DNA of 48,115 bases from Chloroflexota bacterium (GTDB taxonomy: Bacteria > Chloroflexota > Anaerolineae > UBA4142). Made by a program: the position numbers and the translations under genes. The stretch spans positions 1 to 48,115 of the forward strand of contig JACQYF010000003.1 of NCBI GenBank assembly GCA_016208315.1, in the 5' to 3' direction. Positions 1 through 9,978 of this stretch are shown one piece after another (within the stretch, counting starts at the first letter, position 1; each line of letters begins with the position of its first letter). The notes below the pieces were generated by a model that saw nothing but the letters and a program-made list of their open reading frames with translations, was not told where the DNA came from and searched no databases.

Positions 1-129
1 TAGGGGCGACCCTTGTGGTCGCCCTGGCTAAGGCAACCCTTGTGGTCGCCCTGGCTAAGGCAACCCTTGTGGTCGCCCTACCAAGGCGAGCACAAGGCCT
101 CGTAGGGCGACCACAAGGGTCGCCCCTAC
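1..129. repeat. Tandem and inverted palindromic repeat cluster (REP/BIME-like)
   Basis: Three head-to-tail copies of a 27-nt unit start near 5, 32 and 59. Each carries the palindrome GGCGACC-CTTGT-GGTCGCC (copies 2 and 3 have one changed base). An inverted copy follows at about 101-129. Every unit could fold as a 7-8 bp hairpin. No reading frame is conserved. This arrangement is typical of dispersed intergenic palindromes; it is not a CRISPR because there are no unique spacers. Confidence 0.8.
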
Positions 130-392
130 CGCGTATTTTTTACCTACTCCATAGGTAGTTTCGTCCTACGCTTTACCCCCCACGCGATTGCCTCTAAAAA
201 TCCCCTTTTTTTACGCTTACGCGGGAATCCCGGACGCCTTATACTGCGAGAAACGCTCTGGAACGCCAATGCTGGCGTTTCGGCTCTGGCGCTAATGACA
301 GGCGCTCTAGCGGACGCGTTGCTCTCTCGCCGGTGCTCTATCCGCGATTTCGCATGGCTACGTTGAATAGCCAACACGCATACAGGCAGAGA

Positions 393-430
393 AGAACCGA
401 CCGCTGGAAGATAGAGCGGTCGGTTCTTTT
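393..430 (+). terminator. Rho-independent terminator-like hairpin
   Basis: A perfect 13-bp stem (393-405 with 415-427, 9-nt loop) is followed directly by TTTT. It lies 31 bp before the transposase remnant. The rest of 130-460 shows no credible gene: the short frames there have no supported start or recognisable product. The transcript it ends is not visible in this window. Confidence 0.6.
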
Positions 431-460
431 GCAGTTACACTGGCTTGTCAGGGATACCCT

Positions 461-1276
461 ATGTCTTTGTTACAGTTTCCACCCACCCCGCGCGAGACGG
501 CGCAGGCGGCAGAAGCGGCGTTTGGAAAAGGCAATTTGTATCTGACCATCGGCGACCGCATCAACCGTTTCTGCTTGGGTGTAGACTGGGCGGATCTTTA
601 CGGCTCGGCCAAGCCCGTTTCGGCGATTTCGATGTTGGCGTTTGTGACACTGTTTCAATTTGTCGAAGACCTCGCAGACTATCAAGCAGCCGAAGCGCTG
701 CGAGTGCGGGTGGACTGGAAGTACGCGCTCCACCTCCCACTCGACAATCCTGGTTTTGATGGATCGGCGCTCTGCGATTTTCGCCGGCGGCTGTTCCACC
801 ACCCGGCGGCCATGCAAGCATTTCAGGGTATCCTGACGCGCCTGCTCGATTTCGACCTCCTGTGTTATCCGGGAAAGCAGCCGGCGAGCGCAAGGGATGT
901 TCTGATGACGGTCTGCGGCCTCAGCCGCCTCGAAGCGCTCTCGCGCGGAATGCAAGTGACCATCGAAACGTTGGCAGCGCACGACCCGAAGTGGTTGAGT
1001 ACCATTGCCCGGCCCTACTGGTATGAACGGTATCGTGATACTTCCTCCACTTGGCGTCGGCCAGCGAATCGGCAAGAGCGCGAAGCAACGGCGTGCGCCA
1101 TCGCCGCGGATGCTTGGTATCTGCTCCATATGATCGCAGCGGCTCACAAACCCCCCATCGCCTTGCTGCCGGAGGTGCTGACTCTGCGCGAAATGGTAGA
1201 GGAACCGCTTGAGCCGCGGGAAAATCAAGTCAAGTCGCCATCGTGGGGTTGCCCACAGTGTATCAGCGCATTCTGA
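461..1276 (+). pseudogene. IS1182-type transposase, N-terminal part with internal deletion
   Basis: The frame encodes the N-terminal DUF772-like half of an IS1182-family transposase, including the stretch around residues 85-125 (DGSALCDFRRRL) seen at the start of these DDE enzymes. Full members are roughly 450-550 aa; this one stops at 271. The last recognisable block is ENQVKSP (about residues 253-259). In relatives this begins a KSPHDP...W-GYK segment, but here it runs into SWGCPQCISAF and a stop, so the catalytic C-terminal half is missing, probably by deletion. The unrelated oxidase gene begins 25 bp later. I consider this a dead IS fragment. Confidence 0.75.
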
Positions 1277-1300
1277 TAAATCCAATCAAGGAGACGCATC

Positions 1301-4300
1301 ATGTTAGACCGCAAATTCCCCAAACTTGTCGTTTTGTTCTTGGCAATGGCTTGCCTTCTCTTGCTGCAAGTGGGCGAGGTGAGCGCGCAACAGCCGCCGC
1401 CTCCTACCCGCAAGAAACTCGAGAGAGTTAGTCTAGCCGATCGGAAAGCCGCCGCAGAGCGTGCCGCAGAAAACGGTATTTTGCCGGGCGTAGCCGGTAA
1501 AAAGACCGCCGGCCGCGCGCCGGCCGCGATGAACCCTGGCGGCGTTCCGCAGTACTTTGGACCGTTCGCTAACTATGCTAACAGCCCAATGCCGAAGGGC
1601 GCTGTCACTAACATCACACTCGAGGACGGCGGCAGCGGCTACACCGCCACGCCGACCGTGACCATCGAGGATGTTTACGGCACTGGCACTGGCGCGACGG
1701 CTACAGCCACGGTGGATGTAAACGGTGTCATCACCGCTATCACCTTGACGAGCGGTGGCACTAATTACAGCGCGCCCATCGTGGTCATCACGGATACCAC
1801 CGGCGCGGATGCGGTTGCTTCCGCAACTATCGGTGGGACTCTCACCGGCGGCCTCCAAAAATTCAAGGATGCGCTGCCCAACCTCACCATTGCTCAGGGG
1901 ACTCCCTGCAACTATTCGGGCCAGGACGCCGATTGCTACGAGATCTGGCTGGTCGAATACCGGCAGCAGATGCATTCTGATCTTCCGCCGGTGACCGGCG
2001 TTTGGCCCAGTCAGACCGGGGGCACGTTACTGCGCGGCTATGTCGAGGTGAAAAACAACGCGTTTGTCGCGCCACCCAGTTATCTGGGCCCCGTCATCGT
2101 CGCTAGCAAATTCGATCCGGCTCTGCCGCCGGGTGTGAATGGAAACGGCAAACCGGTGCGTATCACCTTCAGGAACAAACTCGCCGCTGGCGCCGCCGGT
2201 AACCTCTTCCTCCCGGTGGACACTACGGTCATGGGCTCGGGGCCCGGTCCTAACATGGGCGACATGATGGAACCGAATCCACAACGTCCCATGTGCGGGG
2301 ACAACCCAAAACCCGCGGCCTGCTACACCGAGAACCGCGCTACCCTGCACCTCCATGGCGGCTTTGTGCCGTGGATCAGCGATGGCACGGCGCATCAGTG
2401 GGTCACACCGGCGAACGAAACCGCCGGGTACCCCAAGGGCGTCAGCGCACGCAATGTCCCTGACATGCCGGATCCCGGCCCTGGCTCGCTGACGTTCTAC
2501 TACAACAACCAACAGAGCGCGCGGCTGATGTTCTACCACGACCATTCCTTTGGCATCACGCGCCTCAACGTCTATGCCGGTGAGGCAGCGGGTTACCTAA
2601 TCACCGACCCGGTCGAGCAGGACTTGATCAATGGCACCAACGTAACCGGTGTCAACCCCAACCTGCTGAAGGTCCTACCTGGTATTGGGATTCCGCTCGT
2701 CATCCAAGACCGGACCTTCGTAGATGCGGCCACGATCGCCACGCAGGACCCGACCTGGAATTGGGGGACGACCCCTGGCACTCCGCAAACGGGCGACCTT
2801 TGGTACCCCCACGTCTACATGCCGAACCAAAACCCGGGTGACCTCAGCGGGATGAACGCGTTCGGACGATGGCACTATGGTCCCTGGTTCTGGCCGCCCA
2901 CCGATGGCATCACCTACCGGCCCATCCCGAACCCGGACTGTCTCCCGACGCCTCCTCCAGCGGGATCGTACCCGAATGGGGCGTATGACTGCAGTGCCAC
3001 CCCGGGACAGCCGCCGTATATGCCTTCATCGCCGTACACGTCAATGGCGATGGAAGCGTTCATGGACACCCCCATCGTCAACGGCATGGCCTACCCGTTC
3101 CTCACCGTGGAGCCAAAGGCGTATCGCTTCCGCATCCTGAATGCCGCGGATGACCGGTTCGTCAATCTGCAGTTGTACCAAAGCGGAATCACCGCCCACG
3201 TGATAGATGGCGGCAGCGGCTATTCCGCAACTCCGAGCGTCACCCTCTCGGGTGGCGGCGGTACAGGCGCTACGGCTACGGCTACGGTGGTGAACGGCGT
3301 CATCACCGACATCAAGTTCACGAGCCAGGGCGCCGGCTATACCTCTGCCCCTACAGTCACCATTACAGACGCGACCGGCACGGGCGCTTATGTGGTCGCC
3401 GGCTTGAATACCGAGGTTGAGATGGTCCCCGCGGTCCCGACACCGGGCTTTCCCGCGGACTGGCCCACCGATGGCCGCGACGGCGGTGTGCCGGATCCAG
3501 CCACCCGAGGACCGAATTTTATCCAGGTGGCAAACGAAGGCGGCTTTTTGCCGTCGCCGGTGATGCTGCCCACGCTGCCTGTTGACTGGAACCTGGATCC
3601 GACCAACTTCGATATGGGGCTGATGAATCAGGGCACACTCATCCTGGGGCCTGCAGAGCGCGCGGACGTCGTCGTAGACTTTTCCGCATTTGCGGGCAAG
3701 ACGCTTATCCTCTACAACGATTCCCCCGCGCCCATGCCCGCGCTCGACGCGCGCTATGACTATCGCACGGGCGGACCGAACCTGATGGATATTGGCGGCA
3801 CGCCTACAACCCTACCGGGCTATGGTCCCAATACCCGCACCATCATGCAAATCCGGGTAGGGACGAGTGTAACGACGCCAACTACTGACGTCACGCTTTC
3901 AAACCTCACGTCTGTCTTTGCCAAGACCCCCACCAAGCGCGGTGTGTTTGAGGCGGGACAAGACGAGATCATCATACCGAACTCGCGTTACAACTCGGCC
4001 TACGACAAGACGTTCAAGACCGAACTCACGACTGCCGCGCGGATCTATGAAGGCGCCAAGACCTTCACGGACGTTTCGGGAACGATTACGCGAACCGTCG
4101 CGTACGAGCCGAAAGCCATTCAGGACGAGATGGGCGAAACGTTTGACTATGACTATGGCAGAATGAGCAGCAAGTTGGGACTCCAAATGCCGCGTAATGC
4201 GGTTTTGCCTGGCGCCCAGACGTTCATGATGTACGGCTATGCAGACCCGCCGGTAGACCTGATCAAGTTCTCTATGACGCCGCTGTCGGACCCGGCGCCG

Positions 4301-6571
4301 GATGGGACGCAGATCTGGAAAATCACGCACAACGGTGTTGATACCCATCCAATCCACTTTCACTTGTTTAGCGTGCAGTTGCTCAACCGGGTGGCCTGGG
4401 ATAATGCGCTCAGGATGCCTGACCCGAACGAAATCGGGTGGAAGGAGACGGTCAGGGTAAACCCGCTGCAAGATACGATTGTCGCGCTGCGACCGGTCGC
4501 TCCAATACAGCCCTTCAAGGTCCCCAACAGCGTTCGTCTGATTGACCCGACGATGCCGCCAGGCGCCATCCTGGTGAACTCGACCCAGGCGGACTTGACC
4601 GGCGTTGGACCCATGCTCTTCGACCCGCATGCAGAAATGGTGGATGTGGTCAACCACTATGTCAACTTTGGCTGGGAGTACACCTACCACTGCCACATTC
4701 TCGGCCATGAAGAAATGGACATGATGCACTCGGTGCTGCTCGTGCAGTCGCCCGAGGCGCCTTCCAACGTGGCTGCGAACAATGTCGCCAACACGGGCGT
4801 GAGGTTAACCTGGACGGATAACTCGGACCAGGAAACCGGCTTTACCGTCCAGAGAGCGATTACGACCAGCTCGACGATCACTCTTACGTGGACTACTCTC
4901 ACGAGCGCGTTGCCAGCCAACACGACTGTCTACACCGATACGACGACTCAATCGGCTACAACTTACTTGTACAGAGTAATAGCCACCAACCTGGTGGGTG
5001 ACACGGCAGACTATACGAATCCGAACATCAACGAAGCTCCGGTCGGCTTCCCCACCATGACCGCCGACTCGGCGCCTTCGAACGAAGCGCTGATCACGAC
5101 GCCCGGACTGGCTGCACCGAGCAACTTGCAGGCCACGCAGTCGGATCTGGCCGGTAGCGCGGTACACATCGCGTTGACTTGGAATGACAACTCGACGACC
5201 GAAACCGGCTTCCGTGTCCAGCGCGCGACCGATGCTGGCTTTACGGCGAACCTCCAAACCTTCAATATCAACACGCCGAATACGACCGGTTACGCCGACA
5301 CAGGCGCGCTCAATGACCGCACCTACTACTACCGCGTGGCTGCCGTCAATGGCAACGTCGTGTCGTCATGGTCGAACGTGCTGACCGTCGTCACGGCTCC
5401 CGCGGCACCAGGGCGCCGAGGATTCGGACAAGTCCAATCGAATAACATCAGAGTGCGATGGACGGACAACTCTACAACCGAGACCGGATTCCGAGTCCAG
5501 CGCGCGAACAATGCCGCCTTTACCACGAACCCGGTCACCTTCACGGTCGCGGCCAATCAGACGGCCTACAATGACGCGACTGTTCAGCCAAACACAGTGT
5601 ACTATTATCGTGTGTTTGCGTACAACGCGGCGGGTAACTCACTGCCGTCCCAAATGATCTGGGCAAGGACACCGCAGGGCCCAGCGCCAGAGCCGCCACA
5701 AGGTGTCGTCGCGCAGCAGGCCGCCCCGGGCCCAGCCGCGCCCGTTGCGCGCTCCTCAAGGAGCGGAGCGATCGAGGTTGAACTCAGTTGGGAGGACATT
5801 GCGAACGACGAGCAAGGGTTCTACATCCAGCGAGCGTCTGGCCAGACTCCGTATCTGCCGAGTGACACTCGCAGTCCGGCGTTCACCAATATCGCCACGG
5901 TGCCGGCGAACACCGTATACTACCTGGACACGACCGCCCAACCCGGGATGACTTACACGTATCAAGTAGTCGCATACAACGCCGCGGGCACCTCGGCGCC
6001 GACGAGCGAGGGCATCGCCTCGATCGCCCTGCCGGGCGTACCGACGTTCCAAACTTTCTTGCCGTTCGTCGGCCAGAGCGCCGCGCCCGACCTGATCGTG
6101 CAAAGTATCTCGGCGACCACGACCAATGTCCAAGTTGTAATCAAGAATCAGGGGAACGCGCCGGTCAACAGCCCGTTTTGGGTGGACGTGTACCTCAATC
6201 CCAATCCGGCTCCGACCCAGGTCAATCAGCCTTGGAGTCAACTGGCGTCGCAGGGTTTCACTTGGGGTGTGGCAGCGCCTGGTCTGCCCATTGCGCCAGG
6301 TGGCACGCTCACTCTGAACTATGGCGACGCGTACTTCTGGCCGACCTTGAGTAACATCACATTCCCGCTCGCCACGGGCGCATCCGTTTACGTTCAGGTG
6401 GATTCGTCCAACGCTGGAGTCAGTTACGGCGCAATTCAGGAGAATCACGAGATTCCAGGCGGAACGTACAATAACATCCTTTCAACGACCGGAACCGGAG
6501 CGCCGGGCGCGATGCAGCCGAAAACGGCTCCAGTCGCGCCCGCGTCCCGCGACGGACTGCCGAAACGGTAA
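1301..6571 (+). CDS. Secreted multicopper oxidase with FN3 repeats and CARDB domain
   Basis: A very long (1756 aa) copper oxidase, expected to oxidise phenolic, metal or other substrates with O2 outside the membrane. A signal peptide covers about residues 1-30. All four copper motifs are present: HLHGG (350-354), YHDH (412-415), HPIHFHL (1016-1022) and [10 protein letters not shown] (1130-1139), the last with the Cys and axial Met of the T1 site. Two Gly/Thr-rich beta modules (GGSGY...P-V-I) sit at about 101-180 and 630-702, the second within the oxidase core. Four fibronectin-III-like domains follow from about 1150 (signature TDNS-TETGF-VQRA), then a CARDB-like domain at about 1595-1720. The start has AAGGAG seven to twelve bases upstream. 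No LPXTG or C-terminal membrane anchor is visible. Typical oxidases of this class are 450-700 aa, so most of the length is accessory. Function is secure; substrate is not. Confidence 0.92.
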   Translation: MLDRKFPKLVVLFLAMACLLLLQVGEVSAQQPPPPTRKKLERVSLADRKAAAERAAENGILPGVAGKKTAGRAPAAMNPGGVPQYFGPFANYANSPMPKGAVTNITLEDGGSGYTATPTVTIEDVYGTGTGATATATVDVNGVITAITLTSGGTNYSAPIVVITDTTGADAVASATIGGTLTGGLQKFKDALPNLTIAQGTPCNYSGQDADCYEIWLVEYRQQMHSDLPPVTGVWPSQTGGTLLRGYVEVKNNAFVAPPSYLGPVIVASKFDPALPPGVNGNGKPVRITFRNKLAAGAAGNLFLPVDTTVMGSGPGPNMGDMMEPNPQRPMCGDNPKPAACYTENRATLHLHGGFVPWISDGTAHQWVTPANETAGYPKGVSARNVPDMPDPGPGSLTFYYNNQQSARLMFYHDHSFGITRLNVYAGEAAGYLITDPVEQDLINGTNVTGVNPNLLKVLPGIGIPLVIQDRTFVDAATIATQDPTWNWGTTPGTPQTGDLWYPHVYMPNQNPGDLSGMNAFGRWHYGPWFWPPTDGITYRPIPNPDCLPTPPPAGSYPNGAYDCSATPGQPPYMPSSPYTSMAMEAFMDTPIVNGMAYPFLTVEPKAYRFRILNAADDRFVNLQLYQSGITAHVIDGGSGYSATPSVTLSGGGGTGATATATVVNGVITDIKFTSQGAGYTSAPTVTITDATGTGAYVVAGLNTEVEMVPAVPTPGFPADWPTDGRDGGVPDPATRGPNFIQVANEGGFLPSPVMLPTLPVDWNLDPTNFDMGLMNQGTLILGPAERADVVVDFSAFAGKTLILYNDSPAPMPALDARYDYRTGGPNLMDIGGTPTTLPGYGPNTRTIMQIRVGTSVTTPTTDVTLSNLTSVFAKTPTKRGVFEAGQDEIIIPNSRYNSAYDKTFKTELTTAARIYEGAKTFTDVSGTITRTVAYEPKAIQDEMGETFDYDYGRMSSKLGLQMPRNAVLPGAQTFMMYGYADPPVDLIKFSMTPLSDPAPDGTQIWKITHNGVDTHPIHFHLFSVQLLNRVAWDNALRMPDPNEIGWKETVRVNPLQDTIVALRPVAPIQPFKVPNSVRLIDPTMPPGAILVNSTQADLTGVGPMLFDPHAEMVDVVNHYVNFGWEYTYHCHILGHEEMDMMHSVLLVQSPEAPSNVAANNVANTGVRLTWTDNSDQETGFTVQRAITTSSTITLTWTTLTSALPANTTVYTDTTTQSATTYLYRVIATNLVGDTADYTNPNINEAPVGFPTMTADSAPSNEALITTPGLAAPSNLQATQSDLAGSAVHIALTWNDNSTTETGFRVQRATDAGFTANLQTFNINTPNTTGYADTGALNDRTYYYRVAAVNGNVVSSWSNVLTVVTAPAAPGRRGFGQVQSNNIRVRWTDNSTTETGFRVQRANNAAFTTNPVTFTVAANQTAYNDATVQPNTVYYYRVFAYNAAGNSLPSQMIWARTPQGPAPEPPQGVVAQQAAPGPAAPVARSSRSGAIEVELSWEDIANDEQGFYIQRASGQTPYLPSDTRSPAFTNIATVPANTVYYLDTTAQPGMTYTYQVVAYNAAGTSAPTSEGIASIALPGVPTFQTFLPFVGQSAAPDLIVQSISATTTNVQVVIKNQGNAPVNSPFWVDVYLNPNPAPTQVNQPWSQLASQGFTWGVAAPGLPIAPGGTLTLNYGDAYFWPTLSNITFPLATGASVYVQVDSSNAGVSYGAIQENHEIPGGTYNNILSTTGTGAPGAMQPKTAPVAPASRDGLPKR

Positions 6572-6577
6572 GAGGGT

Positions 6578-6653
6578 GTCTTAGCAGGGTGGTAGCCCAG
6601 CCGCGCTGGGCGTCTGAAGCGACAGCGCGGCTGCCTTCCAACCCTTTTAAGAC
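6578..6653. repeat. Interrupted inverted repeat between genes
   Basis: Outer arms GTCTTA/TAAGAC and an inner perfect 10-bp stem AGCCGCGCTG/CAGCGCGGCT (6599-6608 with 6623-6632) form a long imperfect hairpin starting a few bases after the oxidase stop. There is no T-run, so a transcript-processing or REP-like role is more likely than simple termination. Confidence 0.55.
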
Positions 6654-6680
6654 AAACTCTCAAAGAAAGAGGCACCAGAT

Positions 6681-7208
6681 ATGTCTACAAGAAACTCGAG
6701 CCAAACCGTTTGGCTAATCGTGATCGTGATCGGGATCAGTATGACGGCGGCGATGGCGTTCTCATCGGGGACAACCCTCGTGCCGTTCGTGGATGCGATG
6801 CCGCCACGTCCGACGCTCCCGGCGCGCGCCGACCTTGCGCCGCCCGCGCCGCTGCAGGGTGCTAGCTCCGCGGCGCCCCAGGCGGCAAGCTCCGAGTCAA
6901 GATCGGCGGGCGCATGGATCGAGCTGCGTGTTCCCGTGGAACAACCGCAAGCGTTTTGGTCGGTGATTCAATGGGAAGACCACCTGGGCGTGCGCCATGA
7001 TATCGAAGGATGGCGCGGGAGCTTCGATCAGATAGAGAATGGGATCGGCAAGAAAGTATGGTGGGTAGACCAAGCCATATTCGGCGCGCGGCCGTTCCAT
7101 TGGGTCGTGTACGACAGCCGAGACGGCCGTGTGCTCGGCGCGAGCCAAGCGTTCTCTCTGCCGGTGACGGCGCGGCAGACGCTGGTCATCGAAATTCCGA
7201 TGCAGTGA
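6681..7208 (+). CDS. Membrane-anchored or secreted hypothetical protein
   Basis: A 175-aa protein I do not recognise. Residues 10-30 form a hydrophobic signal or anchor segment, followed by a Pro/Ala/Ser-rich linker (about 38-75) and a folded-looking domain rich in Trp and aromatic residues (about 76-175: WIELRVPVEQPQAFWSVIQW). The start at 6681 has GAGG eight bases upstream. It lies 109 bp after the oxidase, from which it is separated by a hairpin, and 17 bp before a small LuxR-type HTH gene, so those two may be co-transcribed. An extracytoplasmic accessory role next to the oxidase is possible but unproven. Confidence 0.7.
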   Translation: MSTRNSSQTVWLIVIVIGISMTAAMAFSSGTTLVPFVDAMPPRPTLPARADLAPPAPLQGASSAAPQAASSESRSAGAWIELRVPVEQPQAFWSVIQWEDHLGVRHDIEGWRGSFDQIENGIGKKVWWVDQAIFGARPFHWVVYDSRDGRVLGASQAFSLPVTARQTLVIEIPMQ

Positions 7209-7225
7209 AGAAAAGTGGAGGGCAA

Positions 7226-7432
7226 ATGGATCACTACCCGATGTTGCTCAGTCAACGCGAGCGAGAGATCGCCGCGCTCGTCGCCACGGCGGCGAGCAAC
7301 AAGGAAATTGCCAGAGAGTTGGGCATCAGCATCAAGACTGTCAAGAACACACTCACCAACGTCTTTGTCAAAACCGGCGCTCGCTCGCGCACGGAACTCG
7401 CGTTGCTCTTGGTCCTGCGACAGGCATCCTAA
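7226..7432 (+). CDS. Stand-alone LuxR/GerE-type HTH protein
   Basis: A 68-aa protein consisting almost only of the LuxR C-terminal DNA-binding helix-turn-helix: LSQREREIAALVATAASNKE at the start, then ELGISIKTVKNTL (recognition helix region) and the VKTGARSRTEL tail. Most LuxR-type regulators carry an N-terminal receiver or sensor domain; none is present. The start at 7226 is chosen because GGAG lies six bases upstream and it follows the previous gene by 17 bp. Longer in-frame versions would overlap that gene. Likely a small DNA-binding regulator, possibly controlling the preceding genes. Confidence 0.82.
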   Translation: MDHYPMLLSQREREIAALVATAASNKEIARELGISIKTVKNTLTNVFVKTGARSRTELALLLVLRQAS

Positions 7433-7496
7433 CGCGAATTCCTTACGGGAATCGCGACCCGCTCCTCCTGCGCTCGACTAAGTTTTAGGTCGCAGA

Positions 7497-7540
7497 AGAG
7501 GCGAAGCACTCATACGAGGGCTTCGCCTCTTTCTTTTTTC
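7497..7540 (+). terminator. Rho-independent terminator
   Basis: Perfect 11-bp stem AGAGGCGAAGC/GCTTCGCCTCT (7497-7507 with 7520-7530), 12-nt loop, then a T-rich tail (TTCTTTTTTC). It ends the transcript carrying the LuxR-type gene. Confidence 0.9.
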
Positions 7541-7586
7541 CTTCACTTCTATGGTAGAATGGCCGTACGGCTCTAGAAAGGAAAAC

Positions 7587-8309
7587 ATGCGACCCCTAAT
7601 CGGAATTCCAACGCGGACTTTGAATTCAAGCGAGATTGATTTCCACGCGACCGCGTGGACCTATCCTCACGCGCTCGAAACGGCCGGCGGCGCGCCGGTA
7701 TTGATTCCGCTGCGCCTTGCCGAAGATACACTGCGCGCGATTTACGCGCGGCTGGACGGTCTCTTGTTCGCGGGGGGTGTGGACGTGCATCCCAAAGAAT
7801 TCGGTGAGGACACCCAGCCGTTCTGCGGCGAGATCATGCCTGAGCGCGACGCGGTCGAATTGAAACTCATCCGGTGGGCGCTGCAAGACAAAAAACCGCT
7901 GCTCGGAATTTGCCGCGGCATCCAAATGATCAACGTCGCCGCGGGCGGCTCGCTGTACCAGGACATTCCCGCCCAAATCCCCAACGCGCTGCATCATTCT
8001 CATCGCCCGGGCGATCCATACGACCTGCGCGTTCATTCGATCGAGATTGACCCGCAGTCCCGTCTCGCTCGCGCGATCGGAACCCAGGCCCACGTCAATA
8101 GTCTCCATCATCAATCGCTTAAGGAGATCGCGTCTGGATTCCACATCGTCGCCCGCGCGCCGGATGGCATCGTCGAAGCCATTGAAGCCGACGACGACCG
8201 TTTTGCGCTCGGCGTGCAATTCCACCCCGAATGGCTGGCGGATCAAGACGCGCAGATGGCGGACATCTTCCAACTTCTAATTTCCAACTTCCAACCTTCG
8301 ATGGTATAA
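7587..8309 (+). CDS. Gamma-glutamyl-GABA hydrolase-like class I amidotransferase (peptidase C26)
   Basis: A 240-aa protein of the PuuD/peptidase C26 group, which hydrolyses gamma-glutamyl amide bonds such as gamma-glutamyl-GABA. Visible motifs are GIPTRT at the N terminus, LLFAGGVDVHP (about 63-73), the nucleophile elbow LLGICRG with the catalytic Cys (about 110), and VQFHPEW (about 211-217) supplying the His/Glu of the triad. Length is normal for the family. The ATG at 7587 has AAAGGA four bases upstream; a longer frame from 7551 lacks this. It stands alone between a terminator and the next gene, so the substrate cannot be told from context. Confidence 0.88.
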   Translation: MRPLIGIPTRTLNSSEIDFHATAWTYPHALETAGGAPVLIPLRLAEDTLRAIYARLDGLLFAGGVDVHPKEFGEDTQPFCGEIMPERDAVELKLIRWALQDKKPLLGICRGIQMINVAAGGSLYQDIPAQIPNALHHSHRPGDPYDLRVHSIEIDPQSRLARAIGTQAHVNSLHHQSLKEIASGFHIVARAPDGIVEAIEADDDRFALGVQFHPEWLADQDAQMADIFQLLISNFQPSMV

Positions 8310-8310
8310 T
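8305..8310 (+). promoter_or_regulatory. Probable -10 box for the TPR gene
   Basis: TATAAT overlaps the stop codon of the preceding hydrolase gene and lies 33 bases before the TPR gene start. The best -35 candidate (TTCCAA, 8282-8287, 17-nt spacing) is weak. Confidence 0.4.
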
Positions 8311-8343
8311 CCTAACCGGTCAAGCCCCCGTGAGGAGTGTTCA

Positions 8344-9891
8344 ATGTCCGTTGCCGAAATGGAGCGCCGTTTCTACGAACTGAAAGGCAAACTCGACGTC
8401 GGCGCGATTGGCGAAGAAGAGTTCAAAGCCGAGATCGAGAAACTGCGCTTCCAGGACGAGCAAAATCGCTGGTGGATGATCGGCGCGCAGAGCGGCAAGT
8501 GGTACAATTACGATGGCATGCGCTGGATCCCCGGCCAGCCGCCGGTAGAATCTACCACTCCCGTTCCCGCCGAGGAACCGCGTCCGGCCATTCAACCCAT
8601 CCAACCCGGCGCGGCCGCGCCGGTCCCAGCGCCACCCGTGCCCGCGACCCCCACCCCGACGGTAGAAACCCACGTGCCAGTCCCCGTGTCCTCGCGTCGA
8701 GTCTCGGTCGCGGCGACACCAGAGAATTTGCGCCCTGCGCCAAGATCGTTCCAATTACCGGTCCGAGGCCCGATTCTTATCGGCTGCGCGGCGCTGTTGG
8801 CGATCTTTCTCGTACTCGTCTTCTGGGTCGCGGTCGAGAACTTGGTTCCGGGCAAACCGATCAGCACTGCGTTTGGAACTCTGACCGGCGGCAAGTCCAC
8901 CGCGACGGCGACGCCCACGCGCGCCGTCGGCCAACCTGTTGCGGCAACCAGCGGCGCGAGTCCATTGATCGCCGAAGGCGACCGGTTCGTTTTGGAAAGT
9001 CAGTTCGATACGGCCATTGCTCAATACCAAGCCGCCGCGCAAATGTCGTCATCCAGCGCCGTGCCCCTGACGCGTTGGTCGCGGGCGCTCGCGTTCCGCG
9101 GGCACGTGCAGGACGCGCTCGCCAAAGCACAGCAGGCCATCCAACGCGCGCCGGCGGATGCCGAAGCCCAGGCGCAGCTCGCGCGCGTGCTCGCGTGGAA
9201 CGGTCAGGTCGCGGAAGCCATGACGGTCGGGGAAAAAGCGGTTCAGCTCGATCCCAAGAGTTCGAACGCGCACGCGTATCTCGCCGAAATTTACCTGCTC
9301 GCCAAACGCGCACCCGACGCGCAGACCCAGGCGCAGTTGGCCCTGCAGCTCGCGCCGTCGAGCGCGGAAGCGCATCGCGCGCAGGCGTGGGTGTTGACGG
9401 TCGCGCGGCAAAAGGAGCCGGCGCTGGCCGAGTGGCGGCAGACGGTCGCGTTGGAGCCGAATCTCTTTTTCCGCCATTTCGAACTGGGCGAGGTGTTCCG
9501 CGTCTACTTTGGCGACCCGATGAACGCGGTTTCTGAATATCAAAAGGCCACCGCATTGTACGGCGCGTACTTTCCCGCCTACAATCGTTTAGGTCTCGCT
9601 TACCTCGGCGCCAATCTCTCGCAGCGCGCCATCCCGGAGTTCCAACACGCCATCACGCTCGACCCCAACAACGCCGACAATTATGCCTATCTTGGCATCG
9701 CTTTCGGCCAAAGCGACCAGTGTTCGCAAGCGATTCCGTATTTCGAGCAGGCGCTCAAGATCAATCCCGATAATGCCGTAGCGACAAAGGCGCTGGGCGA
9801 ATGCCAGAGCGGCAAAGCGCCCAGCGCGCCCGCCGCCCCGGCGCCGACGACCCCGCTCACCCCACCCAGCATCGCGGCCTCGCCGGGGTGA
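8344..9891 (+). CDS. Membrane-spanning TPR repeat protein
   Basis: A 515-aa protein. The N terminus (1-60) is a charged SHOCT-like segment followed by WWMIGAQSGKWYNYDGMRW; a Pro/Ala linker follows (about 65-135); one transmembrane helix lies at about 142-165 (LIGCAALLAIFLVLVFWVAV); then a Thr/Ala linker and about eight TPR motifs (215-490), ending in a Pro-rich tail. The strong GAGGAG-like site just upstream supports the start at 8344. TPRs act as protein-interaction scaffolds; here they would face the outside if the N terminus is cytoplasmic. The same style of TPR repeats recurs in the kinase at 19290-23528, but the genes are not adjacent. Confidence 0.85.
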   Translation: MSVAEMERRFYELKGKLDVGAIGEEEFKAEIEKLRFQDEQNRWWMIGAQSGKWYNYDGMRWIPGQPPVESTTPVPAEEPRPAIQPIQPGAAAPVPAPPVPATPTPTVETHVPVPVSSRRVSVAATPENLRPAPRSFQLPVRGPILIGCAALLAIFLVLVFWVAVENLVPGKPISTAFGTLTGGKSTATATPTRAVGQPVAATSGASPLIAEGDRFVLESQFDTAIAQYQAAAQMSSSSAVPLTRWSRALAFRGHVQDALAKAQQAIQRAPADAEAQAQLARVLAWNGQVAEAMTVGEKAVQLDPKSSNAHAYLAEIYLLAKRAPDAQTQAQLALQLAPSSAEAHRAQAWVLTVARQKEPALAEWRQTVALEPNLFFRHFELGEVFRVYFGDPMNAVSEYQKATALYGAYFPAYNRLGLAYLGANLSQRAIPEFQHAITLDPNNADNYAYLGIAFGQSDQCSQAIPYFEQALKINPDNAVATKALGECQSGKAPSAPAAPAPTTPLTPPSIAASPG

Positions 9892-9912
9892 GTCCGTGGG
9901 GAAGGACAATAA

Positions 9913-9956
9913 TACAAACAGCGCGCCTCCACGGGGATGGCGCGCTGCTTTGTTTC
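9913..9956. terminator. Bidirectional terminator between convergent genes
   Basis: Stem CAGCGCGCC/GGCGCGCTG (9919-9927 with 9939-9947) flanked by AATACAAA on the left and CTTTGTTT on the right, so both strands get a T-rich tail. It separates the TPR gene from the convergent methyltransferase-endonuclease gene. Confidence 0.7.
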
Positions 9957-9978
9957 CCACAGGTTTCTTGAAGAGGCA

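Noticed and set aside
1..129. Direct repeats as a CRISPR array
   Set aside because: Units are contiguous, palindromic and have no spacers; an inverted copy is present.
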